Assembly (NCBI RefSeq): GCF_007003975.1
Contig: NZ_VFTC01000015.1
Location: forward strand, 1 to 64,000
Direction of reading: 5' to 3'
DNA: 64,000 nt
From: Mesorhizobium sp. WSM4306
GTDB lineage: Bacteria > Pseudomonadota > Alphaproteobacteria > Rhizobiales > Rhizobiaceae
Position 1 is the stretch's first letter, and each line of letters begins with the position of its first letter. Under the pieces are notes generated by a model. It made no database searches. It worked only from the letters and a program-made list of their open reading frames with translations, and had not been told where the DNA came from. The translations under genes were made by a program, and so were the position numbers. Positions 1 through 8,807 of this stretch are shown piece after piece.

Positions 1-2
1 TC

Positions 3-62
3 CTGTTCGAGCCAGCCGAATGCAGAAACTTCTTCAAGGCTGCCGGATATGAGGCCAATTAA
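3..62 (+). CDS. IS630-type transposase, C-terminal tail (partial)
   Basis: The window opens inside a plus-strand reading frame that ends at a TAA at 60-62. The last residues read LFEPAECRNFFKAAGYEAN. The pattern F-x-P-x-E-C-x-N-[YF]-F-x-x-A-G-Y is typical of the extreme C-terminus of IS630-family transposases, where it follows the catalytic DDE domain. Only 19 residues are visible, so the family call rests on this short motif and my memory of the family. If right, an insertion sequence abuts the left edge and the sequence just after 62 would hold its terminal inverted repeat. Confidence 0.45.
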   Translation: MFEPAECRNFFKAAGYEAN

Positions 63-136
63 TAGCGACACGCTTTAACCCGGACAACTCATGTGCTTAC
101 GACACGTGGCGTACCGTTCGATTGCCAGCTTGACAG

Positions 137-182
137 AAAGCTGACAATGTATCATATCCAAAAAGCTGACTATGTGTCATAT
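137..182. repeat. Tandem imperfect direct repeat upstream of the lactone-oxidase gene
   Basis: Two copies of AAAGCTGACWATGTRTCATAT lie at 137-157 and 162-182, a period of 25 bp. They differ at two positions (146 versus 171, and 151 versus 176). They sit 54-99 bp upstream of the GTG start at 236. Placement and spacing suggest a tandem operator for the following operon. The alternative is a duplicated insertion scar, because transposase remains lie just to the left. No regulator can be named. Confidence 0.4.
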
Positions 183-235
183 TATTCCGTGCGGCGATCA
201 AGACCGGTCAAGCCGGCCGTTCCAGGGAGGCGATT

Positions 236-1525
236 GTGGGAGAGGCGACCAGCCAGTGGAGCAATTGGTCGGGCTATGTCACGGCCACGCCGCAGGCTTT
301 TGCCGAACCGCAAACTCTCGATGCGTTGAGCGTCGCCATTCGTAATTCGCCGGGACCGGTTCGTTTCGCTGGCACGGGGCACTCCTTCACGCCACTGGTC
401 AAGAATGACGGAACCATCCTGTCGCTCGACCGCTTCGAAGGCCTGAAGGCGCATGATCCCGAAAGTCTGACGGCGCGGGTCGGCGCCGGCACCAAGATCG
501 GCACGATGGCCGAGCTGCTGCACGGCGTCGGCCAAGCGCTGCCGAATATGGGCGACATCGACAAGCAAGCGTTTGGCGGGGCGCTGGGCACCGCGACGCA
601 TGGCTCGGGCATCACACTCGGCGCCTACCATACGCAGCTCGAGGCGATACAGATCGTCGACGGGCGCGGCGAGGTCAAGGAGTTCGACCGCGCCAAGAGC
701 CCCGACATGGTCGATGCCATGGGCGCCTCGCTCGGCGCCTTCGGCGCCGTCACCGAGGTGACGATCCGCAACATGGCGAATTACCGGATGCGGCACCGCC
801 GCTGGACGGCGCCGATCGGCGATGTGCTGTCGCAATTCGAAAGCATCATGACGGCGCATCGTTCCGCCGAGTTCTACTACGTGCCGTTCTCCGGCCAGGC
901 GCTGCTGATCGCCAGCGATATCACCGAGGCGCCGGCGACGGTGCGCCCGCCGACGGAAGACGACGATGCCGTCACCACGCTGAGGAAACTGCGCGACTAT
1001 CTCAGCTGGTTCCCCTGGCTGCGCCGCCGTCTCATCGGCTCGGCCTTCGCCAAGGTGCCGGCCGAGGACTATGTCGAGGACTGGCTGAATGTCTTCACCT
1101 CCGAGCGCAACGTCAAGTTCAACGAGATGGAGTACCACCTTCCGTTCGAGGAAGGGGCGGCGGCGCTCGGCGAAATCATCGCGATGCTCGAGACGCGGTT
1201 TCCGGAGGTCTACTTTCCGATCGAAGTTCGCGTCGTCGCGCCTGACAACATCTGGCTGAGCCCGTTCTACAAGCGCCCGACCTGTTCCATCGCCATCCAT
1301 CACGGCGTCGAGCGCGATCCGATGGCGTACTTCAACGCCGCCGAGCCGATCTTCCGCAAGCGCGGCGGCCGCCCGCACTGGGGCAAGATGCACAGCCTCA
1401 GCGCCAAAGAGCTGAGCACGCTCTATCCGCGCTGGAATGATGCCATGGCGGCGCGCCGGGAGATGGACCCGGACAACCGTTTCGTGTCGCCCTACATGGC
1501 CAGGCTGCTCGGCGTCGCGGGATGA
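236..1525 (+). CDS. FAD-dependent sugar-lactone/alditol oxidase-like protein
   Basis: A 429-residue VAO/PCMH-type flavoprotein. The N-terminal FAD domain contains GTGHSF, whose His49 matches the covalent-FAD histidine of the aldonolactone and alditol oxidases, and GTATHGSG around residues 118-125. The C-terminal part carries HWGKMH near residue 385, the HWGK signature of sugar-1,4-lactone oxidases. Enzymes of this family oxidise gulono- or arabinono-lactones or polyols with O2. The GTG start is chosen because AGGGAGG lies five bases upstream. It overlaps the next gene by 4 bp (ATGA) and heads a four-gene redox cassette. The actual substrate cannot be read from the sequence. Confidence 0.8.
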   Translation: MGEATSQWSNWSGYVTATPQAFAEPQTLDALSVAIRNSPGPVRFAGTGHSFTPLVKNDGTILSLDRFEGLKAHDPESLTARVGAGTKIGTMAELLHGVGQALPNMGDIDKQAFGGALGTATHGSGITLGAYHTQLEAIQIVDGRGEVKEFDRAKSPDMVDAMGASLGAFGAVTEVTIRNMANYRMRHRRWTAPIGDVLSQFESIMTAHRSAEFYYVPFSGQALLIASDITEAPATVRPPTEDDDAVTTLRKLRDYLSWFPWLRRRLIGSAFAKVPAEDYVEDWLNVFTSERNVKFNEMEYHLPFEEGAAALGEIIAMLETRFPEVYFPIEVRVVAPDNIWLSPFYKRPTCSIAIHHGVERDPMAYFNAAEPIFRKRGGRPHWGKMHSLSAKELSTLYPRWNDAMAARREMDPDNRFVSPYMARLLGVAG

Positions 1526-2694
1526 ACCTGACCGACACCTATTTCGCTGAACTATCGGGTGCGCTCAAGGCGGCCGGGATCTTCCAACCTTGCCTGGTGC
1601 TCGATCTCGACCGGCTCGATCACAACATCGCCGCGATCAAGGCGAAGTTCGCCACGGGCCTCGACCTGCGCATCGTCGACAAGTCGCTGCCTTGCCTGCC
1701 ACTCATCGAGCACATCCGTGCGGCATTCGCGACCGACAGGCTGATGACCTTCCATCTGCCGATCAGCGCCGAAATGCTGAAAGCCTTTCCCTATGTCGAT
1801 CTGCTGCTTGGCAAGCCGATGCCGGTCGACGGCGCAAGGCACGCGCTGACCAAGGGTGTTCTCGCCGGTCTTGGCGAAGCGACGTCGCGCATCGTCTGGC
1901 TGATCGATACGGAAGAACGGCTTGCCGCCTATGGCGCGCTTGCCGCCGAACTCGACCGCGAGCTTCGGATCTGCTTCGAGGTGGATGTCGGGCTGCATCG
2001 CGGCGGCATCGGCAACCCCGATGTGCTGGCGCGCGCGGTGGCCACATTGGCGAACTATCCACGGCTGAAATGCGAAGGCGTCATGGCCTACGAGGCGCAT
2101 ATCGGCCACATCCCCAAACTGCTGGGCGGACCGGTGAAAGCGCGCGCCAAAGCGGTCAGCCTGTTTCGTCAGTACGTTGCCTGCCTTGCCCCCGACCAGC
2201 GCAGGATCCTCAATCTTGGTGGCAGCAGCACCGCATTGCTTTACGACAGCTGGGTCGGCGCCAATGAATTGTCGATCGGATCGGCCTTCGTGCTGCCGAC
2301 CGATTTCGATGTCCCCAGCCTCAGCCAGTTGCAGCCGGCTGCTTTCATCGCGACGCCGATCCTGAAGGTGGTCGACGTCCAGCTGCCGGGCCTCGACCAG
2401 CGCTCCTGGCTGCTGCAGAAGCTCGGCCTGCTGCCACGGCGCGGCTGTTTTCTCTATGGCGGCAAATGGATGGCAAAGCCGGTCCATCCCGCCGGGATGA
2501 AGACCGACAAGACGTTCGGCTTTTCGACCAATCAGCAATTCATGGCGCTGCCCAACGATGCCAATGTCGGACCCGATGACTACGCCTTCCTGCGTCCGAC
2601 GCAGAGCGAATTCGTGCTACAGCAATTCGGTTCGATCCAGGTTTATTCCGGCGGCAAGATCGCCGCGCAATGGGCCGCGCTGCCGTCTTCGTAG
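1522..2694 (+). CDS. Alanine-racemase-fold PLP enzyme (amino acid deaminase/aldolase type)
   Basis: A 390-residue protein with an alanine racemase N-terminal TIM-barrel domain. DLDRLDHNI at about 29-37 begins the barrel and Lys54 in IVDKSL is the likely PLP lysine. The family includes D-threonine aldolase and D-serine dehydratase, and similar proteins are usually annotated as amino acid deaminase/aldolase. The start overlaps the stop of the preceding oxidase by 4 bp, so the two are translationally coupled. Such proteins act in the cytosol on D-amino acids or beta-hydroxy amino acids. The link to a lactone oxidase is not obvious, so the specific reaction is left open. Confidence 0.7.
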   Translation: MNLTDTYFAELSGALKAAGIFQPCLVLDLDRLDHNIAAIKAKFATGLDLRIVDKSLPCLPLIEHIRAAFATDRLMTFHLPISAEMLKAFPYVDLLLGKPMPVDGARHALTKGVLAGLGEATSRIVWLIDTEERLAAYGALAAELDRELRICFEVDVGLHRGGIGNPDVLARAVATLANYPRLKCEGVMAYEAHIGHIPKLLGGPVKARAKAVSLFRQYVACLAPDQRRILNLGGSSTALLYDSWVGANELSIGSAFVLPTDFDVPSLSQLQPAAFIATPILKVVDVQLPGLDQRSWLLQKLGLLPRRGCFLYGGKWMAKPVHPAGMKTDKTFGFSTNQQFMALPNDANVGPDDYAFLRPTQSEFVLQQFGSIQVYSGGKIAAQWAALPSS

Positions 2695-2696
2695 GA

Positions 2697-2755
2697 GCAA
2701 TTCCAGGAAAAGTGTGAAGCGGTTTTCCGTCCGGAATTGCGACAAACAAAGAGAT
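2697..2755. repeat. Palindromic intergenic repeat, family A, copy 1
   Basis: Perfect inverted arms GCAATTCC (2698-2705) and GGAATTGC (2733-2740) enclose an AGGAAAAGTGTGAAGCGGTTTTCCGTCC-like core, followed by acaaacaaagag. The same element recurs at 7236-7297, 14818-14940 and, degenerate, within 17903-18046. Elements like this are common between genes in Mesorhizobium. Here it lies inside an apparent operon between the PLP enzyme and the aldehyde dehydrogenase, where a transcript would form a hairpin. Confidence 0.8.
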
Positions 2756-2774
2756 CGAAGTGGAGGAGGATAGG

Positions 2775-4487
2775 ATGGTCGCCAAGGCAGTCAAAACCCA
2801 GCCCGTGCAGCCTGAATGGGCCGCCGAACTCGACCTCGCGCTAGCCGATCTCGACGCCAGGAAGGACGGCTGGGCGCAGACCTCGAATAGCGAGCGGATC
2901 GCCTTGCTGCGGCAGATCAAGGGCCATATCCGCGAGGTCGCCGAGGCATGGGTCAAGACGGCGACGCGCAAAAAGGGCATTCCGACCGGCTCGCCGCTGG
3001 AAGGCGAGGAATGGCTGGCCGGTCCGGCGGCGCTGATGGACGGCTGCAGCCAGTTCATCCACACACTGAGCCTGATGGAGGGCAAGACATTCCTCGACAG
3101 GCTGCCGGTCCGCACTTTGCCCAACGGACAGGTGGCGGTGACGGTGGTTCCGAACTCGGTCTGGGACAAGGTGCTGTTCACCGGTCTGAAGGCCGAGATC
3201 TGGATGCAGCCCGGCGTGACCAAAGCCAACCTCGCCGAGAACACCGCATCGGCCTATGACGCGCCGGCGAGCAGCCGCAAAGGCAAGATCGGCCTCGTGC
3301 TCGGCGCCGGCAACGTCGCTTCGATCGCGCCGCTCGACTGCCTGCACAAACTGCTCGTCGAACACCAGGTCGTTCTTCTCAAGATGAACCCGGTCAATGA
3401 CTATCTTATCGATTTCCTGCGGCCGGCGCTGCGGCCGCTGATCGAGTTCGGAGCGCTGCGCATCGTGCGCGGCGGCGCCGACGTCGGCGCTTATCTCTGT
3501 AACCACGATCTCGTCGACGACATCCACATCACCGGTGCCGCCGCCTCGCATGACGCCATCGTCTGGGCTCCCGGCGAAGAAGGCCGCAAGAACAAGGCAG
3601 CGGGCACGCCAAGGAACAGCCGGCGCATCACCTCGGAACTCGGCGGCGTGGCGCCGACCGTCGTGGTTCCCGGCCCATGGTCGAATGCCGACATCGCCTA
3701 TCATGCCGAACTGATCGCGACCCAGAAGCTCAACAATTCCGGCTTCAACTGCATCGCCTGCCAGATGCTGGTGCTGCCCGAGAATTGGGACAAATCCGAC
3801 GCGCTTCTGGCAGCGCTCGAAAAGGTCATGCAGAAGGCTCCGTCACGCCCGGCCTACTATCCGGGCGCCACCGAGCGCCTCGCCGCCTTCGAAGCGCATG
3901 CCGACAGCGTGCAGAAATTCGAGCGGCCCGGCGGGCCGGCCTGTGTGGTGGTGCCGTTCCGGCCAGGCACTGACGCCTATCTCGAAAATGCCGAAGTGTT
4001 CGCGCCGGCGCTCAGCGTCTTGCGGCTGCCGGCCGCCAACGCCGAATCCTATCTGCGCGCTGCTGTCGCCTACGCCAATGAAAAGCTGCACGGCACGCTG
4101 GCCGCCAATATTCTCATCCATCCCAAGACGATCGCCGAGATCGGCCGGCCGCGCTTCGAAGAGATCGTTGCCGAGCTGCGCTACGGTGGCATCGGCATCA
4201 ATTCCTGGAGCGGCGTTCTGTTTGCGCTGCTGCGGCCGACCTGGGGCGCTTTCCCCGGTCACACGCTCGACGACGTGCAGAGCGGCATCGGCGTCGTCCA
4301 CAACACCTATTTGTTCGACAAGCCCGAGCGCAGCGTGCTCGAAGCGCCGTTCCGCATCATGCCGAAGCCGGTATGGTTCCTGACCCACAAAAGGGCGCAC
4401 ATTGTCGGCCGGCTGATCACCGAGTTTCACTACCGGCCGAGCGTCCTGAAACTGCCGCGTATCATCTGGAACGCGCTGCTGGGCTAG
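2775..4487 (+). CDS. Aldehyde dehydrogenase family protein (long form)
   Basis: A 570-residue NAD(P)+-dependent aldehyde dehydrogenase, longer than the usual 480-500. The nucleotide-binding segment includes VLGAGNVASIAPLD, the general-base glutamate is in ITSELGG, and the catalytic cysteine is in the segment NSGFNCIACQ. The ATG at 2775 is preferred over the GTG at 2760, because GGAGGAGGATAGG directly precedes it and the GTG itself lies within that ribosome-binding stretch. It belongs to the cassette with the upstream oxidase and PLP enzyme and the downstream flavoprotein. Substrate unknown. Confidence 0.8.
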   Translation: MVAKAVKTQPVQPEWAAELDLALADLDARKDGWAQTSNSERIALLRQIKGHIREVAEAWVKTATRKKGIPTGSPLEGEEWLAGPAALMDGCSQFIHTLSLMEGKTFLDRLPVRTLPNGQVAVTVVPNSVWDKVLFTGLKAEIWMQPGVTKANLAENTASAYDAPASSRKGKIGLVLGAGNVASIAPLDCLHKLLVEHQVVLLKMNPVNDYLIDFLRPALRPLIEFGALRIVRGGADVGAYLCNHDLVDDIHITGAAASHDAIVWAPGEEGRKNKAAGTPRNSRRITSELGGVAPTVVVPGPWSNADIAYHAELIATQKLNNSGFNCIACQMLVLPENWDKSDALLAALEKVMQKAPSRPAYYPGATERLAAFEAHADSVQKFERPGGPACVVVPFRPGTDAYLENAEVFAPALSVLRLPAANAESYLRAAVAYANEKLHGTLAANILIHPKTIAEIGRPRFEEIVAELRYGGIGINSWSGVLFALLRPTWGAFPGHTLDDVQSGIGVVHNTYLFDKPERSVLEAPFRIMPKPVWFLTHKRAHIVGRLITEFHYRPSVLKLPRIIWNALLG

Positions 4488-4536
4488 CACAAGCAGGCGA
4501 TGATAAAGACAGAAAGCCAAAGCGGGAGTTACGACA

Positions 4537-6189
4537 ATGGCTGACGCGGATGCAATCATCGTTGGCGGCGGCCTGGCCGGCCTGGCCGCCGCCGCCGAAC
4601 TCGGCGATGCCGGCAAGCGCGTGATCATCGTCGAGCAGGAAGGCGGCGGTTTTCTCGGCGGCCAGGCATTCTGGTCGCTCGGCGGTCTCTTTCTGGTCAA
4701 TACGCCCGAGCAACGCCGCTTGCGCATCAAGGACAGCCGCGACCTCGCCTGGCAGGACTGGCTGGGCTCAGCCCAGTTCGACCGGCCCGAGGATCACTGG
4801 CCAAGGAAAGTGGCGGAAGCCTATGTCGATTTCGCCGCCGGCGAGATGCGGCCCTGGCTGCACGGCATGGGCATGCGTTGGTGGCCGGTGGTGGGCTGGG
4901 CCGAGCGCGGAGGCGCGCTGGCCAATGGCCACGGCAATTCGGTGCCGCGCTTCCATCTGACCTGGGGCACTGGGCCGGGCGTGGTTGCGCCGTTCGAAAG
5001 GCGCGTGCGCGAACACGTCGCCAAGGGGTTGATCACACTGAAATTCCGCCATCAGGTCAGCCGGCTGGTCAAGACTAACAGTGCGGTCACCGGCGTGGCG
5101 GGCGAAATCCTGGAGGCGTCCAACGTCGAGCGCGGCAAGCAATCGAACCGCACGGTCGTTGGTGACTTCGAACTCTCGGCCGGCGCGGTCATTGTCACTT
5201 CCGGCGGCATTGGCGGCAACCACGATCTTGTCCGCAAGGTCTGGCCGGTCGACCGGCTCGGGCCGGCGCCGAAGCGGATGGTCGCCGGTGTGCCGCACCA
5301 TGTCGACGGCCGCATGGTGGCGATCACGCAGGACGCCGGCGGTGCCGTGATCAACGCCGACCGCATGTGGCACTATGTCGAAGGGCTCAAGAACTGGAAT
5401 CCGATCTGGCCGAACCATGGCATCCGCATCCTGTCGGCGCCGTCGCCGCTATGGTTCGACGCGCTCGGACAACGCATGGAGGCGCCGTTCTTCCCGAGCT
5501 TCGATTCGCTCGGCACGCTGAAGCGCATCCTGTCGACCGGGCACGATTATTCCTGGTTCGTGCTGACCAAAACGATCGCGTCGAAGGAGTTCGTGCTGTC
5601 GGGCTCCGAGCAAAACCTCGACTTCACAAGCAAGGATTGGCGGGCCGTGCTGAAGAACCGGCGCGGCGGCAAGGCGCCGCCATCGGTGGCGGCGTTTCTG
5701 GACAAGGGCGAGGACTTCGTCGTCCGCGAAAATCTGGCTGATCTGGTCGCCGGCATGAACGCGCTCTCCGGCGACAAGCTGCTCGACTACGACCGGCTCA
5801 AGGCGCAGATCGTGGCGCGCGATCGCGAGGTCGAGCATACCTACTCCAAGGACGCGCAGGTCACGGCCATCCGCGGCGCCCGCAACTACATCGGCGACAA
5901 GATTTTTCGGGTGACCAAACCGCACAAGATACTCGACCCCAGACACGGGCCGCTGATTGCGGTGCGCCTCAACATCCTGACGCGCAAGACGCTGGGCGGC
6001 CTGCACACCAACCTCAATTCGCAGGTTCTCGACGGCGATGGCGAGCCCATTGCCGGGCTCTATGCGGCGGGCGAGGTGGCCGGCGGCGGTGGCGGCGGCT
6101 ATCACGGCTACAATGCGCTGGAAGGGACATTTCTCGGCAGCTGCATCTTTTCCGGCAGGAATGCAGGCCGGCATGCGGCGGGCAGGTGA
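4537..6189 (+). CDS. FAD-binding dehydrogenase (fumarate reductase/KstD-like)
   Basis: A 550-residue flavoprotein of the FAD_binding_2 superfamily. The N-terminal dinucleotide-binding motif is IIVGGGLAGLAAAAEL (about residues 8-23), followed by the acidic residue of IIVEQE. The C-terminal FAD-binding tail contains GLYAAGEVAGGGGGGYHGYN and GTFLGSCIFSGR, as in 3-ketosteroid 1-dehydrogenases and related bacterial FAD dehydrogenases. GGGAG lies upstream of the ATG. The gene is 49 bp downstream of the aldehyde dehydrogenase and ends the cassette. It likely introduces a C=C bond or reduces one; steroid specificity should not be assumed. Confidence 0.75.
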   Translation: MADADAIIVGGGLAGLAAAAELGDAGKRVIIVEQEGGGFLGGQAFWSLGGLFLVNTPEQRRLRIKDSRDLAWQDWLGSAQFDRPEDHWPRKVAEAYVDFAAGEMRPWLHGMGMRWWPVVGWAERGGALANGHGNSVPRFHLTWGTGPGVVAPFERRVREHVAKGLITLKFRHQVSRLVKTNSAVTGVAGEILEASNVERGKQSNRTVVGDFELSAGAVIVTSGGIGGNHDLVRKVWPVDRLGPAPKRMVAGVPHHVDGRMVAITQDAGGAVINADRMWHYVEGLKNWNPIWPNHGIRILSAPSPLWFDALGQRMEAPFFPSFDSLGTLKRILSTGHDYSWFVLTKTIASKEFVLSGSEQNLDFTSKDWRAVLKNRRGGKAPPSVAAFLDKGEDFVVRENLADLVAGMNALSGDKLLDYDRLKAQIVARDREVEHTYSKDAQVTAIRGARNYIGDKIFRVTKPHKILDPRHGPLIAVRLNILTRKTLGGLHTNLNSQVLDGDGEPIAGLYAAGEVAGGGGGGYHGYNALEGTFLGSCIFSGRNAGRHAAGR

Positions 6190-6346
6190 CGCCCTTGCCA
6201 ACCCTGCCATCGACGCCGAGACAGGCCATCATCGGGCGCCATGGCGGGATATTGCCCGACGACAGAGCAGATTGTTAATCGTCCTGCGCTATTGGCAGTC
6301 TGGGGGTGAATGGGTCTGGTAATCTGATCGTGTTCACGGGTCGACT

Positions 6347-7231
6347 ATGGCAGTACTTGGCACCCTTCCTCCCGATCTCACCTGCCGGCCAATTCGCCAG
6401 GGTGATTGGGACGGCGTAGCCGATTGCCTGTGCCGGGGCTTTCCAGAACGCAGCCGCACCTACTGGATGCGGGCGCTTGCCCGTTTGTCGCAGCGACCCA
6501 TCGTCGCCGATTTTCCACAATACGGCTTTGCCTTGGAGCACGCAGGCCGGATCGTTGGCGTCGTGCTGACGCTCTACGCCCGCTTCCCTGGCCCGGAAGG
6601 CGACGAAATCCGCTGCAACATTTCAAGCTGGACGGTGGACGAAGGATACCGTCCCCAGGCCATGAAGTTGATTTGGGCGATCCTCAGGCGGAGGGATGTG
6701 ACCTTCACGAACATTTCGCCGGCGCCGGCGACCTTGAAGGCCAACAAGGCACTCGGCTTTCAGCTTTTTTCCAAGGGACAGTTTGCCTTCCTGCCCGCCT
6801 TGAGTTCGGGGCGGGGGTCGTGTCGGGTGCTTGAGGTTCGTCCCGATCTTGCCGAATTGGCGATGCTCTCCGACGGCGAAAGATACATCGTCCTGGAGCA
6901 CGCCGCGCTGGGCTGCATCTCTCTGGTCTGCATTTGCGACGGGGTGGCGTCTCCGCTGGTGTTGATGCCGCGCCGAATACTGCATGGTCTCATGCCCTGC
7001 GCCCAGATCGTCTATTGCCGCTCCCTGGCGGATCTGAGCCGATGTGCCGGCGCCGTGGGGCGTTTTGTCTTGCGAAGGGGGATCCTGCTTTGCCTCGTCG
7101 ACGCCAAGGAGCCTATCCCTGGCCTGTTCGGCCGCTACTTCGCAAACCGGGGGATAAAATACTTCAAGGGTCCGAAGCCGCCGGCGCCGGGCGACCTGAC
7201 CTTCACCGAACTTGTGGTGTTCGGACCTTAA
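6347..7231 (+). CDS. GNAT-like acyltransferase, EPS-locus associated
   Basis: A 294-residue soluble protein. The first half (about 10-150) has a GNAT layout: an N-terminal RPIRQGDWDGVADCLCRGF segment, a central beta strand GRIVGVVLTL, and NISPAPATLKANKALGF at about 125-141, which resembles the acetyl-CoA-proximal N-x-x-A-x-x-x-x-x-x-LGF element. The second half has no family I recognise. It sits at the edge of the exopolysaccharide locus, convergent with the polymerase-like gene, and may acylate a sugar precursor. Function is inferred from fold and context only. Confidence 0.55.
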   Translation: MAVLGTLPPDLTCRPIRQGDWDGVADCLCRGFPERSRTYWMRALARLSQRPIVADFPQYGFALEHAGRIVGVVLTLYARFPGPEGDEIRCNISSWTVDEGYRPQAMKLIWAILRRRDVTFTNISPAPATLKANKALGFQLFSKGQFAFLPALSSGRGSCRVLEVRPDLAELAMLSDGERYIVLEHAALGCISLVCICDGVASPLVLMPRRILHGLMPCAQIVYCRSLADLSRCAGAVGRFVLRRGILLCLVDAKEPIPGLFGRYFANRGIKYFKGPKPPAPGDLTFTELVVFGP

Positions 7232-7235
7232 TCGC

Positions 7236-7297
7236 CCTCTCTTTGTTTTAACGCAATTCCGGACGGAAAACCGTTTACACTTTTCCTGGAATTGCTC
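7236..7297. repeat. Palindromic intergenic repeat, family A, copy 2
   Basis: Inverted copy of the element at 2697-2755, with arms GCAATTCC (7253-7260) and GGAATTGC (7288-7295). It occupies the 43-bp gap between two convergent genes and runs over the 3' end of the minus-strand gene. This placement would suit a bidirectional transcription stop. Confidence 0.8.
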
Positions 7298-8807
7298 TTG
7301 CCGCCGCCAACTCGCGCCAGCGCGTGCCCAGCGACACACCGACAAGCAGCAGGCAGAAGCCGAGCGCCAGCGGCGAGTAGAAGGCTTCTTCCTGCAGCAC
7401 GGCATTGGCCGAGATGGTAACGATGACGACGAAACCGAACAGGAAATCCGGGTCGCGGGTTTCGATCAACTGCCGCCGTGCCGCCATGGCGAGCGCCGCC
7501 AGGAAGCCGAAGAAAACCAGGCTGCCTATTCCCATCTGATAGAGCATGACGCCGACCGCGCTCTCGACGGGAACGGAGGCGACACCTTCCGCCTGGGCGT
7601 TGGCCCAGCTGAGATTGAGGCTGGTGCTCGACAAATTGCCGCCAAAGCCCAGTCCCTGTCCAAGCGGGTTGGCCAGGAAGTCGCGCAGGCCGGCTGTCAG
7701 GCCAAGCACGTGATAGTCCCCATGCGTCGCGCCATAGCCGATTGCCGCGGTCGTCCAGGCTAAAGCCAGGACTATGACGGCGGTGAGCGTAAAACCGGCA
7801 CGGGAGGGGCTGTAGATCAGACGCATGGCGAGCGCGATGAGCAGCAGGAACGTCGCACCCTTGGAGCCGATGACGAGCAGCAGCGGCAAGGCCGCAATGG
7901 GCAGCAGCCAGCGTCCCCTGAAGAGCAGCCAGGCCGATATGATGCTCAAGCCATAGGCATAGCTGATCGGATGAAAATTCGGGCCGCCGACACGAAAGAC
8001 GCTGGGCAGGATGTCGTTGAAGAACGGCGTGTTGAAGAAGGTCGTGGTCATCACGTCCTCAAGCCCGCGGAAAACGAAGCCGGTCTCCTGCAGCGCCTTC
8101 TCCCAGACGCCGGTCTCGATCTGCCGCGATATGCTGCGTTCGATGTAAAGGTCGCCATGGAAGAGGCTGAGGAAATTCATCGTGAAGATCAATTCCAGAT
8201 ATCCGTAGACGACCGCGCCGGCACCGAGCCACAACATGCTCTTGCGCAGGTCGACCGGATAGAGGCTGGCGGCGAGCACGGCGATGTGGAAGCAGGCAAG
8301 CGGCGTGATCGTGTTGCGGAAATAGACGACCGCATCCTTAGGCTGGCCGTGCACGACCCCCAGGGCAAGATAGAAGGTGATGGTTCCACAGAGCACGAGG
8401 CTGAGCAGCAGCCAGAAGCGCAATTCGATCAGGGCGCGCACGCGGTGCTGGAACGACGCGGCAAGGAAAATGCCGAAGGCGCTCATCAGGATAACGAAAT
8501 TGGTACCGCGCAGCGAATCGAACGTATCGTTGTCTGGGATGTAAGGGGTGTACCAGGTGACCACGAGGTTCTGGTAGAGGAAGGCGCAGATGATCAGGAC
8601 GGGAACGCCCGCGGGCAGGGCGTTGGACACAATTAGCGTCAGGAGGAAGGTCGCGGCAATGCCGAACGGGGTCCAGACGGCAAAGGCCGAAACCGTCAAG
8701 ACAACAACGATCAGCGACACGCAGACATGCAGCAGTGCGTCGTCGCGCGGGGCTTCCAGGCTTTGCGCGCGCAGGCCGACTGGCCGATAGGCTCCGGTGA
8801 CGCTCAT
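7275..8807 (-). CDS. O-antigen ligase/Wzy-like polysaccharide polymerase membrane protein
   Basis: A 510-residue polytopic membrane protein with about ten hydrophobic segments, beginning with LLHVCVSLIVVVLTVSAF near residue 27 and ending LALGFCLLLVGVSLG. A large loop in the middle (roughly 210-290) is polar and likely periplasmic. This topology fits the O-antigen ligase/Wzy superfamily, which joins polyprenyl-linked repeat units. The start at 8807 is chosen because it overlaps the stop of the upstream GH5 gene by 4 bp (ATGA); a longer reading frame would run deep into that gene. It is the last gene of the Wzz-GH5-Wzy transcription unit. Confidence 0.7.
   Translation of the reverse strand: MSVTGAYRPVGLRAQSLEAPRDDALLHVCVSLIVVVLTVSAFAVWTPFGIAATFLLTLIVSNALPAGVPVLIICAFLYQNLVVTWYTPYIPDNDTFDSLRGTNFVILMSAFGIFLAASFQHRVRALIELRFWLLLSLVLCGTITFYLALGVVHGQPKDAVVYFRNTITPLACFHIAVLAASLYPVDLRKSMLWLGAGAVVYGYLELIFTMNFLSLFHGDLYIERSISRQIETGVWEKALQETGFVFRGLEDVMTTTFFNTPFFNDILPSVFRVGGPNFHPISYAYGLSIISAWLLFRGRWLLPIAALPLLLVIGSKGATFLLLIALAMRLIYSPSRAGFTLTAVIVLALAWTTAAIGYGATHGDYHVLGLTAGLRDFLANPLGQGLGFGGNLSSTSLNLSWANAQAEGVASVPVESAVGVMLYQMGIGSLVFFGFLAALAMAARRQLIETRDPDFLFGFVVIVTISANAVLQEEAFYSPLALGFCLLLVGVSLGTRWRELAAARAIPGKV

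Noticed and set aside
182..1393. Long minus-strand reading frame of 403 codons
   Set aside because: It is antisense to the FAD oxidase, is rich in Arg/His/Asp, and has no domain or ribosome-binding site. It is a shadow frame caused by high GC.
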